A DNA stretch of 64,000 nt from Mixophyes australis (taxonomy: Eukaryota; Chordata; Amphibia; Anura; Limnodynastidae): contig JAVHZZ010000003.1 in the NCBI GenBank assembly GCA_036250195.1, forward strand, positions 55,567,521 through 55,631,520, in the 5' to 3' direction. Position 1 is the first letter of the stretch, and each line of letters begins with the position of its first letter. Positions 23,183 through 35,388 of this stretch are shown here, in pieces. A program made the translations under genes and the position numbers. The notes beneath the pieces are model-generated. The model was not told the origin of the DNA and did not search any database. It worked only from the letters and a program-made list of their open reading frames with translations.

Positions 23183-24803
23183 GTCTAATATAGTCTATAT
23201 TATTTTTCATACCTGTCAACATCTTTGAGAAATTCTTAAGAGACCCTGAACATGTCCATCACAAACTTTGTCCAGAAAGTTAACAAACATCTTGGGTGTG
23301 CTCAGTGTCTCAGTCTCTGTCCTGCCAACTTAAAGCTGACACTCACTTCCTGAAGTCGCTGGCATATATTAGGCAGCTTTTAGCATTCAGTCACCACCAG
23401 CATATTGTGCTTTGGATTTTTGATCCTGCCTGTGCCTATACTATGTCTGGACTCCTGTTGCTGACCATGTCTTGTAAACAGACCTTGCTGAACTCTGGAA
23501 ACCTGACCTCCGCTTGTTGATTGACCACAGTCTTCTGCTGCTGCTCTTCTCTAAACTACATTCAGCCTTCAATGTCCATCTGCCTCTCTGACCCCTTGCT
23601 GCTCTTTTGTGCAAGTCCACAGAGATCTTTAAAATCTTGTACTAAAATGTATATTTTCATACATAATTGTCCATAATTACCCATATGTTTGTGCCTTTAA
23701 TGTTAAACGTCAACGTTTTAATAAATAACTTTTTTTTTTTTATTTCCCACTTGAGGACCATAAGTTACATATAAAGGTTCTGCTATAAACACTGCACGTA
23801 TGGGTAATTATTCCAGGGAATATGGGAGCAGTCTTACAACTGTTCATTAATCAATTTTCACTAAAAGAAATCATTGTGGAAAAAAGATTGGCTAATTACA
23901 TGAAAATGATGATGAATAATCAACATAGGACAGAATGGTTCTTCACTTCAGAGGAATGTGGGCAGAATGGAGAATTGAGTGAACATATGGTAGATAAGGT
24001 TCACTACAGACACATAGAAGCCTGGGCTATTGAGAAATAAATATGTTAGGAAAAGGTAAATATTGGAGGATTCACTCATTTTATAAAATATGACAACCTG
24101 AACATGTTAGGTTAATTTCCTGTCAGATTAGAATGTATAGGCCTATATTAAGCAGGTCATTGGCTCCTATTTATGAACTCACAGGAGTTGGCCAGAGAAG
24201 GGATGTGTTTATATGTCCATTTGAAATGACAAGTTATCTTACAGTACAAGGAAATGAAAACTGTTATATTTTAACTTGGGAAAATCCATTTCGGTAAGCG
24301 AATGGGAACATTTCAAATGATAATCTGACTAGGATGCTAAGGTACTCACACACACAATGCAATACAGATGTTGCAAGGGTTAACTTAACACCCAACACAT
24401 CATGGTTTTCATGCATTACGCCGTTAAAGTGCCAGGAACGATAATATAATATCTAAATCAGTATTATTATTTTTCATGCAGTACCTGTATTGGCTGCTTG
24501 GGGGATTCTTAACATATTGCAAAAGTCTATCATTCATAGAATCCAAGTCCCCATAAAAAAAAACAAAAAAAAAAATGGTCGCACACACTAAAGAAACAAC
24601 CAGTAACCAGCCCAGCACAAGAAACAACCACTGCCAGACTATGTCAGGCTGAGCTGGTCACTCTATAATAAGGAGACCCACTGTGTGGAGCAGTCCTGTC
24701 AGAATTTGAGCCTGCCCCAGCCTGATTAGCACAAGTTAGAAATCTCTAGGAGAATGTGTGTGCTACACCCAGAGAAATCCAGCCCCATGCTGAATAACAC
24801 TGA
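23176..24803. other. Unrecognised DNA
   Basis: A CT-rich stretch (about 23400-23620) resembles LTR or UTR sequence, but no ends or domains could be shown. A 72-codon frame at 23822-24040 has no recognisable motif. Confidence 0.4.
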
Positions 24804-24978
24804 GGGGTAAATTTATCAAGCTGCAGGTTTGAAAAAGTGAAGATGTTGCCTGTAGCAACCAATCAGATTCTAGTTATAATTTATATAGTACATTCTACAA
24901 AATGACAGCTAGAATATGATTGATTGCTATAGGCAACATATACACTTTTTCAAACCCGCAGCTTGATAAATTTACCCC
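24804..24978. mobile_element. Palindromic Harbinger-type MITE (175 bp)
   Basis: Long inverted ends GGGGTAAATTTATCAAGCTGC, repeated in reverse at the right, flanked by TGA (24801-24803 and 24979-24981). It contains the blocks GATGTTGCCTGTAGCAACC and its inverse. A 3 bp duplication and a G-rich terminus fit PIF/Harbinger derivatives. A related copy lies at 29184-29358. Confidence 0.8.
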
Positions 24979-25366
24979 TGAGACTCTACCTGGCACCCAT
25001 TAAAGACCTAAATGCAAAGGAAATCTTCTTCTTAAAGTAGTCCATATGGAACCTTCAAATGCAACATTATGTAAAAGGAAATAAAACAAAAAACATAAGA
25101 GACAAACTTAATTGCTGCTTACGGAGCCCAGACGCTAAATTACATAGTTATGAATATTTCCATATGCACTGGATCTAACAAAGTACAGTGCTATCTAGAA
25201 CAAAAATATAACATATAGTAGTGTAATATAAATATTTAATCTAAAAAACTACAACTCAATGATTATTAATGTAATGTGAGATTAGGGTTGCACAGATTAC
25301 ATCAGTTCATGTGTTAAAGGATTTTTTTGTTTTTTTTAAAGGGTGTAATGTGGCCGTAAGTACTAT

Positions 25367-25395
25367 TACATTATTACTATTATTATTATTATTCT
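25367..25395. repeat. (ATT)n microsatellite
   Basis: Short run of ATT/ATTACT units. Confidence 0.85.
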
Positions 25396-25498
25396 GTTCA
25401 AACCCTTCCCCGTTTCTTACAAAAAGAAATACAATAGTTGTTTTTTTTGTACTCTAGTTACTGTGGATTACATTTGTCACTAAATAGCAGTCACTGTA

Positions 25499-25783
25499 CA
25501 GGAGCGCACACAGGATTTCTAAGGGGGGTTTCCCCCCCCCCCCCCCCCCAAAAAAAAGAAAAAAAAGTGAAAGTTGCTGCTCCATTTCGTGTGCACTGTA
25601 CTATCCAGCAGCCGCGGCGCTGTCAAGGAAGCGTCCGCGGCGGTGCTGTATACAATACAGCACCGCCGCGGATGCTTCTTTGACAGCGTTGCGGCTGCTG
25701 GATAGTACAGGGGCACTTCTTTAGCGGAGGGGAGGGGTTTCTGGAGAACCAGAAACCCCCCCCTGCTGTAGCTACACTACTAA
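25499..25783. mobile_element. GC-rich palindromic MITE
   Basis: A 113 bp palindrome (25597-25709, centre near 25653) with 54-base arms and about four mismatches lies inside a unit whose outer parts are a C17-18/A-rich run on the left and GGGGTTTCTGGAGAACCAG on the right. The outer ends (CAGGAGCGCACAC... and ...GTAGCTACACTAC) look hAT-like, but no clear 8 bp duplication was found, so the limits are approximate. Confidence 0.65.
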
Positions 25784-26224
25784 TGTGTGTTATATATAAG
25801 ACAGTTCCTATCCTGTTATTGTTGCTATGAACATTACTATTGTTATTACAATTACATTACAATGCTAGATCTTTTATTAAAAAAAACAAATGATAAAATG
25901 AATAATAAAAAAATGTAAAAATAATAAAATTATGCGGCCTGCGCAAACAAAAATTATTGGTCTGCTTTGATTGACTATTTGCATATAGTCCCTTTTTCAT
26001 GTAATCATTCAGTCAAGTTTGCTAGGAGCAATTTCTAGTATTTTTTTCAGGTTTTTTTTTTTAGATTTAGATTACTTCTAAAAAATGAAATGAAGGTACA
26101 ATATGGGTGTAAGTGATAAATAAAGTGGAAAATTAGGGATTTGGGGGAGTATTTATTTCATATAAAATATTACAGCTTTTGGTGTATGTGTTGCTCCAGC
26201 AGACAGTTACTAGAGCTGCAGCCA

Positions 26225-26268
26225 TGGGCATGCTGGCACTTGTAGTTTTACAAGTACCAGCATGCCCA
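26225..26268. repeat. 20 bp-arm hairpin with CATGCTGG/CTTGTAGTT core
   Basis: Arms TGGGCATGCTGGCACTTGTA and TACAAGTACCAGCATGCCCA pair with one mismatch around a 4-base loop. A related hairpin is at 29028-29067. The reverse strand, ACTACAAGTGCCAGCATGC, resembles the ZNF143/SBS motif. Confidence 0.75.
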
Positions 26269-27709
26269 AGCAGTTAATGGGCTTACTTGGACTAGTAGTT
26301 CCAAAAACATACTAAATATTTTACAAGATATATCCCAATATCCTGGCACCCAATGCCTAATAGGTGCTATCTCACATTATGCCAGGGGTACCCTACACTT
26401 ATAGTATATATGATATAACATGGTTGCTTTTGTAGAGTAACTCCACGCTATTTATACCCCTGCATTAGCGATAAGCTACCCAGGCTACAGCACTGATTAA
26501 TCACTTAGGTGAAGGGGTTGCTGTCCCGCTTATTTATTTATTTATCATTTACTGATCCTCCAGTACTTAGAAACAATTGTGTTGCTATGTGGGCGGAAAA
26601 CTGAACATTCAAAATTAAGTGATCACTTTTCTGCTCATGCTCAATATATCAGGCTTTTCAGATTTAGATTGTTCTGTGTGCCTACAAATCATTCAGTAAC
26701 AACTTTGTTAAAAATATTTCTATGAAAATTGATTGATTTCTTGCATGTAAAAAAATAGATTTGTTTTTTTTTACCCTCTTTCTTTTGATTCATTTATATT
26801 TAACACGTTTCAACTTTGATGCATTTTATTATTCAAAATAATAAAATACTAGAACTCCCTAAACCCAATCCATAATTTGTAAAATACCCATCCCCCATTA
26901 GTCTAAGAGAGCTGTATATATATATAGTGACTGGTGAAGAGCAAATTTGTGAAAACTAGATTTTTGCCCAATTCACCAAATTCAGTTATAAAAATTATAG
27001 TCTTGCTGTAAACGAGTATTTAACAGACTTCATGATGGAATTACGTGGTGTTGCCATACACTGTACAGAAAGCATAAGCATCTCAGAGGTGTTCTCGTGC
27101 GCACACTGGTGCATGCACAACTGCATTAAGCATGTCGGCACATGTGCGATTAAGAAACGGCCATGATGTAGGAAAAATGTCAGTGTTGTGCTCTTTAAAC
27201 AATTGGGGCAACCACACAAGTTTTGAGTATGGGGCATTGTCATCCTATCCTGTAAGAAAATAAATGGTGCAACATGGGGTAAAGATGATCACTCAGTATC
27301 ATTAAGTAGCAATTATCCTCAACCTTGCTTGAATGTCTATTTTGCTAACTTTTGACTCACATGTGCATCTGTGCTGCTGATTGTGCATCTATTAAAAATA
27401 CCTGACGCATTTTGCCACTGTGCTGCTTTTATTTATTTTATGGGACTAAAACTTTGTGCTGCTATGCTGTTTAATATGTTTATAGATAATCAATTTGTTT
27501 GTTTTACTGTGCTCCTTATTATATTTATTCTTGTACCTAGGTGTTTCTCAAAAGTGATCAGTGCATTATAGGCTGGTGTCTCGTGCTCAGTTTTACATGA
27601 TGTATCTGTGCCCTGTGCATAGACTTGTATATTATACTTTGAACAAGTTTATCTAGCAACAGTATAACAAATAGTGAGCACATAACACCTCTCATATATC
27701 CATATACAG

Positions 27710-27874
27710 CAGAGGTGCTCAAACTTCGCCCTTAATTTCGGGATTTCTTTAATCATGCACATGTGAGTTAACTTATTTATCTGGGTCCGTAATTATCCCA
27801 CCTGTTTCTACAGACAGAAAACCTGAAAACATGACCTGTTGGTTGCTCTTGAGGACTGGGTTTGAGCACCTCTG
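27710..27874. mobile_element. hAT-type MITE, CAGAGGTGCTCAAAC family (165 bp)
   Basis: Inverted ends CAGAGGTGCTCAAACT and GGTTTGAGCACCTCTG, flanked by ATATACAG (27702-27709) and ATATACAC (27875-27882), 7 of 8 matching. Internal blocks such as AAAACATGACCTGTTGG are in the usual position near the right end. Non-coding. Confidence 0.88.
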
Positions 27875-28309
27875 ATATACACAGTATTATCCTTTTTCAG
27901 CTGCAATCAAATTTGATGCTTCATTGATTAAAGCAACATTTCCTTTAGAAGTTCCTGGTTAGCTATATTATAGCATCTTGGTTTCTCCCTGCTGTAACTA
28001 ATTTGATTTGGTGACTGTTTATTAGCATTGCTTTGAGCTTTCATTGTTTTGCTAAGTTTTGTTTTACATTTCACAGTCCTTCACTATTAATTATATTCCT
28101 GAAATATACTTCAAATTGAATCATTTAGATAATAATATTATAAAAGTTACTATGCTGCATTGCCATCAGCACTATCAATATTAGCTGGCGAACCCACGAT
28201 TTGATGTGTTTAAGTCACATCTACAAAGTCTCCACTTTGATTTAAAGGCTACTCATCTTTTCCTTTTCTTACAGAAGGTCACCCTCCTGAAAACAGACAG
28301 AACTTATTC

Positions 28310-28600
28310 GCTCACAGTTGGCATAAAGTAAGGTTTAATTATTCCAACCAACCCTACTGCAATATTTATTTGAGTGAAAAGAGGCATATATAAACAGACA
28401 ATTTTTTAAGCAAATTTGATCCCCACCTATTGTAATATTTATTCAGGCAAAGAGTTGTTTTATTTATAAGACAGGTAATTTTTTTTAGCACAATTGATTT
28501 AAAGAACAGTCCAATAATTTAAACTGCCATTACTGCAATATTTGTTAGAGAGAAAGAGGCACTCACAAGATTGAACATTTTTTGATAAACTTTGCACAAT
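28310..28600. repeat. Degenerate tandem repeat, about 80-110 bp units
   Basis: Three diverged units share CTGCAATATTTATT, GAGNGAAAGAGGCA and a following AATTTTTTNAGCA block. Unit lengths differ because of indels. Confidence 0.55.
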
Positions 28601-29027
28601 GTAAAATAAAATTGATTACAATTATTTGTGATTGCTTAGTGATGTAATGCTCCTGTTTAGCTGACCTCATTGTCTTTCAGGAGTGGTCTAGTTGGTTAAT
28701 TTGGTTTAATTTTTTTTCCTCTTTCACGTGTGGATTATCCATTTTCCCATTGTATTACAATGGACCAAGACATAAGGAACAGGTTTTTATTCTGGATTTA
28801 TGAATGTATCTTTTTTTTAATGTTGCTAAACAATAATTTTAAGTTATAGGGCTATTATTTATTTCAGTAATATCAAGGCAGTCATTATTTATTTCAATAA
28901 AATTGGGGTCAATCATTATTTATTTACTTATTTGAGATCTGGTCCATTCATTATTCATTTAAGATCGGGCCATATTCTTACATTTCTTATGGGGGCAACA
29001 CAAGTGCAAATTTATACTTCTGTTATA

Positions 29028-29067
29028 TGCATGCTGGTGCTTGTAGTTCTGCAAGCCCCAGCATGCA
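29028..29067. repeat. Hairpin with CATGCTGG/CTTGTAGTT core, second copy
   Basis: Arms TGCATGCTGGTGCTTGTAG and CTGCAAGCCCCAGCATGCA with a short loop. Same motif order as 26225-26268; likely the same dispersed repeat. Confidence 0.7.
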
Positions 29068-29183
29068 AGAATACTCATGGCCTGTCAGTGCATGGTGCCA
29101 CTTGTAGTGTCACAAGTGCTTGCATTATATTTGGAAAATACTACTCTGGTACCCACCAGCCAGTGGTACCATTAGGGTCCCAG

Positions 29184-29358
29184 TGGTATATTTACTAAAC
29201 TGCGGGATTGAAAAAATTGAGATGTTGCCTACAGCAACCAATCAGATTCTGGCTGTCAATTTGTAGAATGTACTAAATAAATGATAACTAAAATCTGATT
29301 AGTTGCTATAGGCAACATCCCCACTCTTTCAAACCAGCAGTTTAGTAAATATACCCCC
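29184..29358. mobile_element. Palindromic Harbinger-type MITE (about 175 bp)
   Basis: Ends GGTATATTTACTAAACTGC and its inverse, with internal GAGATGTTGCCTACAGCAACC and GGTTGCTATAGGCAACATC-like blocks as in 24804-24978. Possible 3 bp duplication CAG. Left limit uncertain by a few bases. Confidence 0.72.
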
Positions 29359-31116
29359 CAGTGTTAACTTCTTGGTGCGGGGCAAGATAATTTTTCAGCC
29401 CCTATAAGACCAGACTCAATGTTGAGTATTTTTACAATGTACGGTAGGGTTTTTTTTCCCCTTTATGTATTTTATTCCTGTTCTAACTGTTAAAGATAGC
29501 TCAAACAGCATGTGGTTTGAGTTACATTGCCGATAAGCAGCGTTTTGCTTATGCGGTTTGGCAAACCCCAGGTTTTTACATTTCAAAGTTTCTATGCTTG
29601 TCATTTTTAAAAATCAGGATTGGGGTTTACAATCTGGTGGTTTTTAAAAATTGCTGTTTGATATGCAGATTGGCCAAGTTTACACACCCGCACATCAAAG
29701 CTCCAAAAAAAGTGTGGTTTTGCAAAACCTCATTTTAGTTCATTTTGCCCTAAGTGTCTTTCGTATGCCGATTTGAACATTGGAAGTCATGCAGCCACGA
29801 GCATTTATAATTAACAATACACTTTTCCCTGCATGCCTGTCTTTTTATTGCACCCTTCCAAATCCTGGGCTGACAGTTTTACTTTTTACTCTTCGATGAC
29901 AATTTAATTACAGCTAGCCTTACAGTGCATCTGATACACACAACAGAAAGTATTTTCTTGAAAACACAGATGATTGAAAGTTGTTGGTAGAGAACAGAGC
30001 ACCTGCTTACACTTCATACCACTAAGCTAGGGAACTTCATGGTTCGGTGAATGCAGCAAACTAATTAATATTTAACAATATCTTTTCTGTTATAAGGCTA
30101 AGGAAGCCTAAGGAGATATGGTTTATTACCTCTATTGAGAGACACTGAACATGTACAGATTCATGTCTTAAAGTGAACTGTTTGTGTTCAATGAAAACAT
30201 TCCTTTAAAATCACTAAAACCAGTGTTTACACATCAACAAATTCATTTCAACATGTATTCCTATCCATAAGAGTGCTGCTGAAGTAGAGTTCTTATAGTT
30301 TATTAAAACATAGCTTTAGTGCAAGCTTTAGGCATGAGAGATGGTTAGTTCAAAATTTGTTTACTTCAACCACTAGAGGCAGTGTTTCATAGAAGTCAAT
30401 ATCTTGTTTGAAGCAGTAAAGTAGACCCCTTTGATGTTAATAATATAAATATGTAAATAAATGTGACTTTCTGTTCTGTTCTCACAGATGGAGCACATTA
30501 TGGATCTGATGCTGAGCTGGATGTATGTTCGGCGTAATAAATGCTCAGAAAATGTCGTTGATAAAAATAGCTCAGTCGCATGTGTTGCAAAATGAGTCCA
30601 GCTCTGCACGTGTAAGTGCAGAGTTTACATCAGGCAAAAATACACCCATAAGCATACAAACAACCAGATCATAAGCACAAGAAAAGTTTGCTTATATTGA
30701 TATAATACAGCAGATTTAAGTCTTTCTCTCGTAAGAATGAAAGTAGCAACAAGTTATTTTAACATAATCAAACAAAATCCTCTAACATATACATAAAGAA
30801 AGCACCAATCAGCTTCAAAGGTGAATTCCCAATCAGCCAATTAGAAATGGCAAGCTGGTGTTAGCGACTGTCATCAGAATGTATTTGCATCATCCCTTGT
30901 GCACCTGCTTTAATAGACATATCTGCATCTCTGTGCGGTTGTGGATCTATTCGCAATTACGTAAATAAGCCCTTTCTGTACTTGGCCTATGTTAGACCAA
31001 CCCATCCCTCCCATATCCCGCCTCTCCAGATGCTAGCAGGCTCAAATTTAGATACGCTTATACTTGCTGCTTTCATTGTTGTCATGTGCAGATTTGATGC
31101 TACGTAAACAGGTGTA
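29359..31116. other. Unrecognised DNA
   Basis: No coding domain found. The part 29500-29750 has GGTTTG/CAAACC blocks loosely like the Harbinger MITE at 57818, but too diverged to call. Confidence 0.4.
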
Positions 31117-31124
31117 TGTCCAAT

Positions 31125-31537
31125 CAGGGTCGGTGCTAGGGTTTGCGGCGCCCTAGGCAAAATTTTGCCGCTGCCGCGCCCCCCGTGCCCGCCCCAACAC
31201 CCCCCCCCCCCCCCGAACACACTAAATAAAATAAGAATTAGATTTTTTCTTACCTTTTCTTCCTCTAGCTGCATGTTGAGAGGGGAGGGGAGGGAAGGGG
31301 GATGTCGGGAACAACTTCAGAGGCGCCGCCGGACAGACTATCACATGATCACTGACATCAGTCAGTGATCATGTGTGAGATGCGCCGCAGACATTGAAAA
31401 ACAGCGGCGGCACCCCGCCGCCTATGCACTACGTTCCCGAACCGCTGACTAGATTAGAAAATCTAGTCAGCGGCGCCCTGCAGGTCCCGGCGCCCTAGGC
31501 AACTGCCTAAGGTTGCCTAATGGGAGCGCCGGGCCTG
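31125..31537. mobile_element. hAT-type MITE, GCGCCCTAGGCAA family (413 bp)
   Basis: Ends CAGGGTCGGTGCTAGGG and, reversed, CAGGCCCGGCGCTCCC, flanked by the perfect 8 bp duplication TGTCCAAT (31117-31124 and 31538-31545). GC-rich with GGCGCCCTAGGCAA blocks near both ends and a poly-C run at about 31199-31214. It also holds the internal inverted repeat ACTAGATT/AATCTAGT. Non-coding. Confidence 0.92.
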
Positions 31538-31545
31538 TGTCCAAT

Positions 31546-33782
31546 TCAGCATCAGATCCTATGTGGCTAATGTAACACAGAATTTTAGAACCTGTCATAG
31601 GCTGAAACTATTTTGCCTACATTGAAAACAGTAACATAGTGATCTTTCTGATTGAAGAGTTATGGTGAGTATTGTGTGTGAAATGCTACAAAAAAGGCTG
31701 CTCCAACTATATGTCTTTCAGTATATAAATAGAGAAGTCAAGTGAGAAAAAAATCAAAGAGATATTTTCCTTTTAAGAATGATAACATAAAAATGTCAAA
31801 TATACTGACAGGACACTCTAGTTTCATCTTAATGTTCATTACATATAACAAATTAATTTGTGCAGTGCAGGGTCAGAAATTACATTATAAGCTAATTTAT
31901 GCATGTAAAATTATCCTGCCTTATATTTCATCCACCCAATCTATATGAACTGGGCTTAACACCGCCCTTTCAAAAAATGAGATGAAAAAGGGCAAAGGTG
32001 TCCATTTTTTGTTCAAAATAGTAAGATTTTTTATATCTATATTTTACAAAAATTTGTTTGGGAAACTCCAATAAAAAATTATTTGTAGGCAGTGATACCA
32101 TTTTAAAGAAGAACTAAAGGCAAAATATGTTTTCTAATAAAACACCCCACCCTTCAACTAGCATAAGCCCAGCTGTACACAACCCCTGCCTTGGCTGGTT
32201 TATTGTCTGTTCTCCAGGAATCAACACCATAGCCAATTCAGAATTAATGCATTGAGTAGTGCAAGTATATGGAGAGTGCTGATTGGATGGCACAGCAGTC
32301 CATGCAATCATCAGTCTCATTGCTCTTTCTGCTTGCTAGATTTATTCATATGTCTCCAGGGTGTCTATCTCTGGAGAACAAACCCTAAGCTGACCAATGG
32401 AGGCGTCAGCAGCACCACTGGATTCCATGGTCCATGTTTGCCAGGAGTAAATGGCTAGTTTATTAATAAACACATTTCTCTGGATTTCTTCTTTATTGAA
32501 ATCATATTCACTTTAAAAACAGTGTATATGGCAGCAAAATAATGTCACATTTTATCAAATACAATATGCTGTTCCCCAGCTGCAAGCTCTGAAAATATTT
32601 CAGGAGGCCCATATCCAGCCCATGGACTGCAAGTTGGGTACCAGTTATCATTGGTGTATTGCCGTTAATGGGCACAATGTTTACTAGCATATACTGGGAC
32701 AAACCATATAGTGGCATGAGTAGGGCATACTATGTACTGCCATGGATGTAAACTACAGTACATTGGCATGAATGGTTAATACCGAAGGGAGTTATAGCCT
32801 GAAATGTCTGCATAAGACAAAATTACAGCTGCTGTCATTTTCCAATAAATCTTCTCTAGATTTCCATTTCAGAATCTGATAAAGCTTAGTTTATGCTGGG
32901 TCTCAGCGTAAGATAAAGAATTACATCAGTGCAAAGAACTTAATGCTTAGTTCTGCACTGAATTATACTTTAAACAACTATGAAATTAAGAAATGATGTG
33001 CAGAGACTTTAAAAGTTATTGCTGCAAAAATTGTCTAAATGAGAAATTTGAACTTGTCATCTGCGACATCTAGAAATGAAACAGTCAGAATGTGCACTTT
33101 TACTCATATTAAAGAAATTAGTGCTGGCCTTTGAATTTTCTTTTAAAGATTCAATAATTATTGACATTTTTCCAGGAGTACTGAAGCTTTATTCTTCATA
33201 AGCAGAACTTTCATTGTCATGCAGTTCTACTTCAGTGCATTAATGCAAATGAAAAGATGTGAAGACATGACATTTCAAAGCTAGTACGACCTGTCAGGTT
33301 CCGTCTCTTTTCAAGGTCCCCTGACTCCTGGTGTAGGTAAATCATCATGTCATACCTCAGCAAGTAAAAACACTTCATCATTCTTGAAAGCAAACTCCTA
33401 AAATGCTATTTTAAATGTATTCCTGAAAACAGTATAGGCTATGTATCAATCTTACCAAAGTAACAAAACACTCAACATTTTCAGTCTTCAATTCATCAGG
33501 TTTACCAGATTGGGCACCTCTATGTGTTTTGATATTTATTAAAGCAAAGCTAAAAGTTCACTTAGTGAATATAGTGAACTAATATTAGATTCATATATTC
33601 TTGCTGTGATAAGAGATGGGACGTTGACACCTCTACCATTGACTGAATTCCTTTTTATGCTGATGAATCGCTACTTTGAGTATCCATGTGATGTCCCATG
33701 TCTGAATGGCCCTATAGTTAATGTAGAACTGCACTGTATGGAGATGGCAAACCTGTTTTGACAATGGAATTCTTGCTGTAGT
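31546..33782. other. Unrecognised DNA
   Basis: AT-rich, without recognisable domain or bounded element. Confidence 0.4.
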
Positions 33783-33949
33783 TAGACATTTTATCAGTTG
33801 GAGTACCGCAAGGCTCAGTCCTAGGTCCTCTGCTATTCTCTATCTACATCACTTCTCTTGAAAAACTAATAAGCTCCTTTGGATTTCAGTATCATCTCTA
33901 TGAGGATGATACACAAATCTATCTATCCTCTCTTGATCCTTCACCATCT

Positions 33950-34756
33950 GTGTTGTCTCGCGTTACTGACTGTCTTTCTGCCATTTCATCTTGGATGTCT
34001 TCTCGCCAACTCAAACTCAATCTTTCAAAAACTGAATTAATAATATTCCCACCCAAAAACAGAAGCTTCCTGCCTGACATTTCTATTTCTGTTGATAACA
34101 TGACTATAAATCCCACCACGCAAGCGCGCTGCCTAGGTGTTATTCTTGACTCACAACTATCTTTTATTCCCCACATCAACTCCATATCTAAATCATGTTA
34201 CATACATCTAAAGAAAATTTCCAGAATACGCACATATCTCACACAAGACACTGCAAAAACCTTAATTCCTGCACTTATCATCTCCCGCATCGATTATTGC
34301 AATTCCCTCCTTACTGGTCTTCCCAAAGTCAGACTAGAACCCTTACAATCTATTATGCACACAGCGGCTAGATTGATTTTCCTTGCAAACCGTTCTTCCT
34401 CTGCTGAGCCACTCTGTCAGTCTCTACATTGGTTGCCTGTATTTCCACGAATCCAATATAAAATTCTTCTGCTACCATACAAGGCCATCAACAAAATTGC
34501 ACCGTCATACATTTCCTCACTTGTCTCAAAATATCTCCCTACTCGACACCTCCGTTCTGCACAAGATCTGCGTCTGTCTTCCACTCTCATCGCATCCTCC
34601 CATTCTCGGTTACAGGACTTTTTTCGGGCTGCACCCAATTTGTGGAATTCCCTCCCTCGCACAGTAAGACTTTCCTCTAGTCTCCAAACCTTCAAGCGTT
34701 CTCTGAAAACCCACCACTTCAGACAAGCTTATGATATTCCTCAACCACCATCTTAA
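33950..34756 (+). pseudogene. LINE reverse-transcriptase C-terminal frame
   Basis: An open frame of 268 codons starting at an internal ATG of the truncated LINE ORF2. It has the palm/thumb part and the conserved C-terminal domain but lacks endonuclease and RT fingers, so it cannot support retrotransposition. The first methionine is internal, not a real start. Confidence 0.85.
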
Positions 34757-35017
34757 TCTCCCCTATTACCACCCTCTACATAGCTAACACAAGACAACAA
34801 CCCTCTGACCAACATTGGTACACACACAGCCCACTCAGTACTTTTACCTTTGCGTTCTAGCTGGTCCAGTGTGCAATATGATGCAGCACATGTCCTTGTG
34901 TTTCAAACTCCCATTGTCCCATAGATTGTAAGCTTGCGAGCAGGGTTCTCTTACCTCTCTATCTGTATGTATTACCCAGTATTGTTTTATTAATGTTTGT
35001 TCCCGCTAAGGAATTTG

Positions 35018-35052
35018 CTGGTGCTATATAAATAAATGATGATGATGATGAT
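35018..35052 (+). repeat. LINE 3' tail with (TGA)n
   Basis: GCTATATAAATAAA followed by TGATGATGATGATGATG. The same tail, in reverse, ends the SINE at 37308-37662. Confidence 0.92.
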
Positions 35053-35073
35053 TTACATTATTGTACACTGTTA

Positions 35074-35388
35074 GGGCAGCACAGTGGCACAGTGATTAGC
35101 ATTGCTATCTCAGAGCAATGGGATCATGAGTTCCATACCATCCCTGGTCCTATCTGTATAGAGTTTGTATGTTCACCCCATGTTTGTGTGTGTTCCCTTT
35201 GGGCGCTTAGGTTTCCTTCAACACAGTCTAAGAATATACTGGTAAATTAACTGCCGTCAGACAAAATGGACCCATGTGTGTCTGCGGTTGGGAATTTAAA
35301 ATTTAAGCTTCAATGGGGCAGGTGAATGATTACATATTCTCTGTACAATGATGTGTCACATGATTGGCACTATATAAATAAACTATAA
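35074..35388 (+). mobile_element. tRNA-like SINE, diverged copy
   Basis: Starts GGGCAGCACAGTGGCACAG, corresponding to the tRNA-like head of the better copy at 37308-37662. It continues through GTATAGAGTTTGTATGTTCA and ends CACTATATAAATAAAC. Internal promoter boxes are mutated. Confidence 0.75.

Larger units (their letters stand above)
33783..35052 (+). mobile_element. L2/CR1-type LINE, 5'-truncated, with microsatellite tail
   Basis: It begins inside the reverse transcriptase at [19 protein letters not shown] and continues through the catalytic block [14 protein letters not shown]. The usual motif there is YADD, so one key residue is changed. A 268-codon frame (33950-34756) then covers the thumb and C-terminal region typical of this clade: [70 protein letters not shown]. 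After the stop follows a 3' UTR ending GGTGCTATATAAATAAA and (TGA)n. 5' truncation is usual for target-primed insertion. The same family is at 14787-17812. Confidence 0.9.

Noticed and set aside
23822..24040. 72-codon frame with an ATG, isolated
   Set aside because: No recognisable motif, no splice or promoter context; chance frame in AT-rich DNA cannot be excluded.
29500..29760. Possible further Harbinger MITE
   Set aside because: Some GGTTTG blocks and a GCCCTAAG end, but no convincing inverted partner or 3 bp duplication.
34417..34695. Minus-strand frame in the LINE
   Set aside because: Antisense shadow of the reverse-transcriptase frame.
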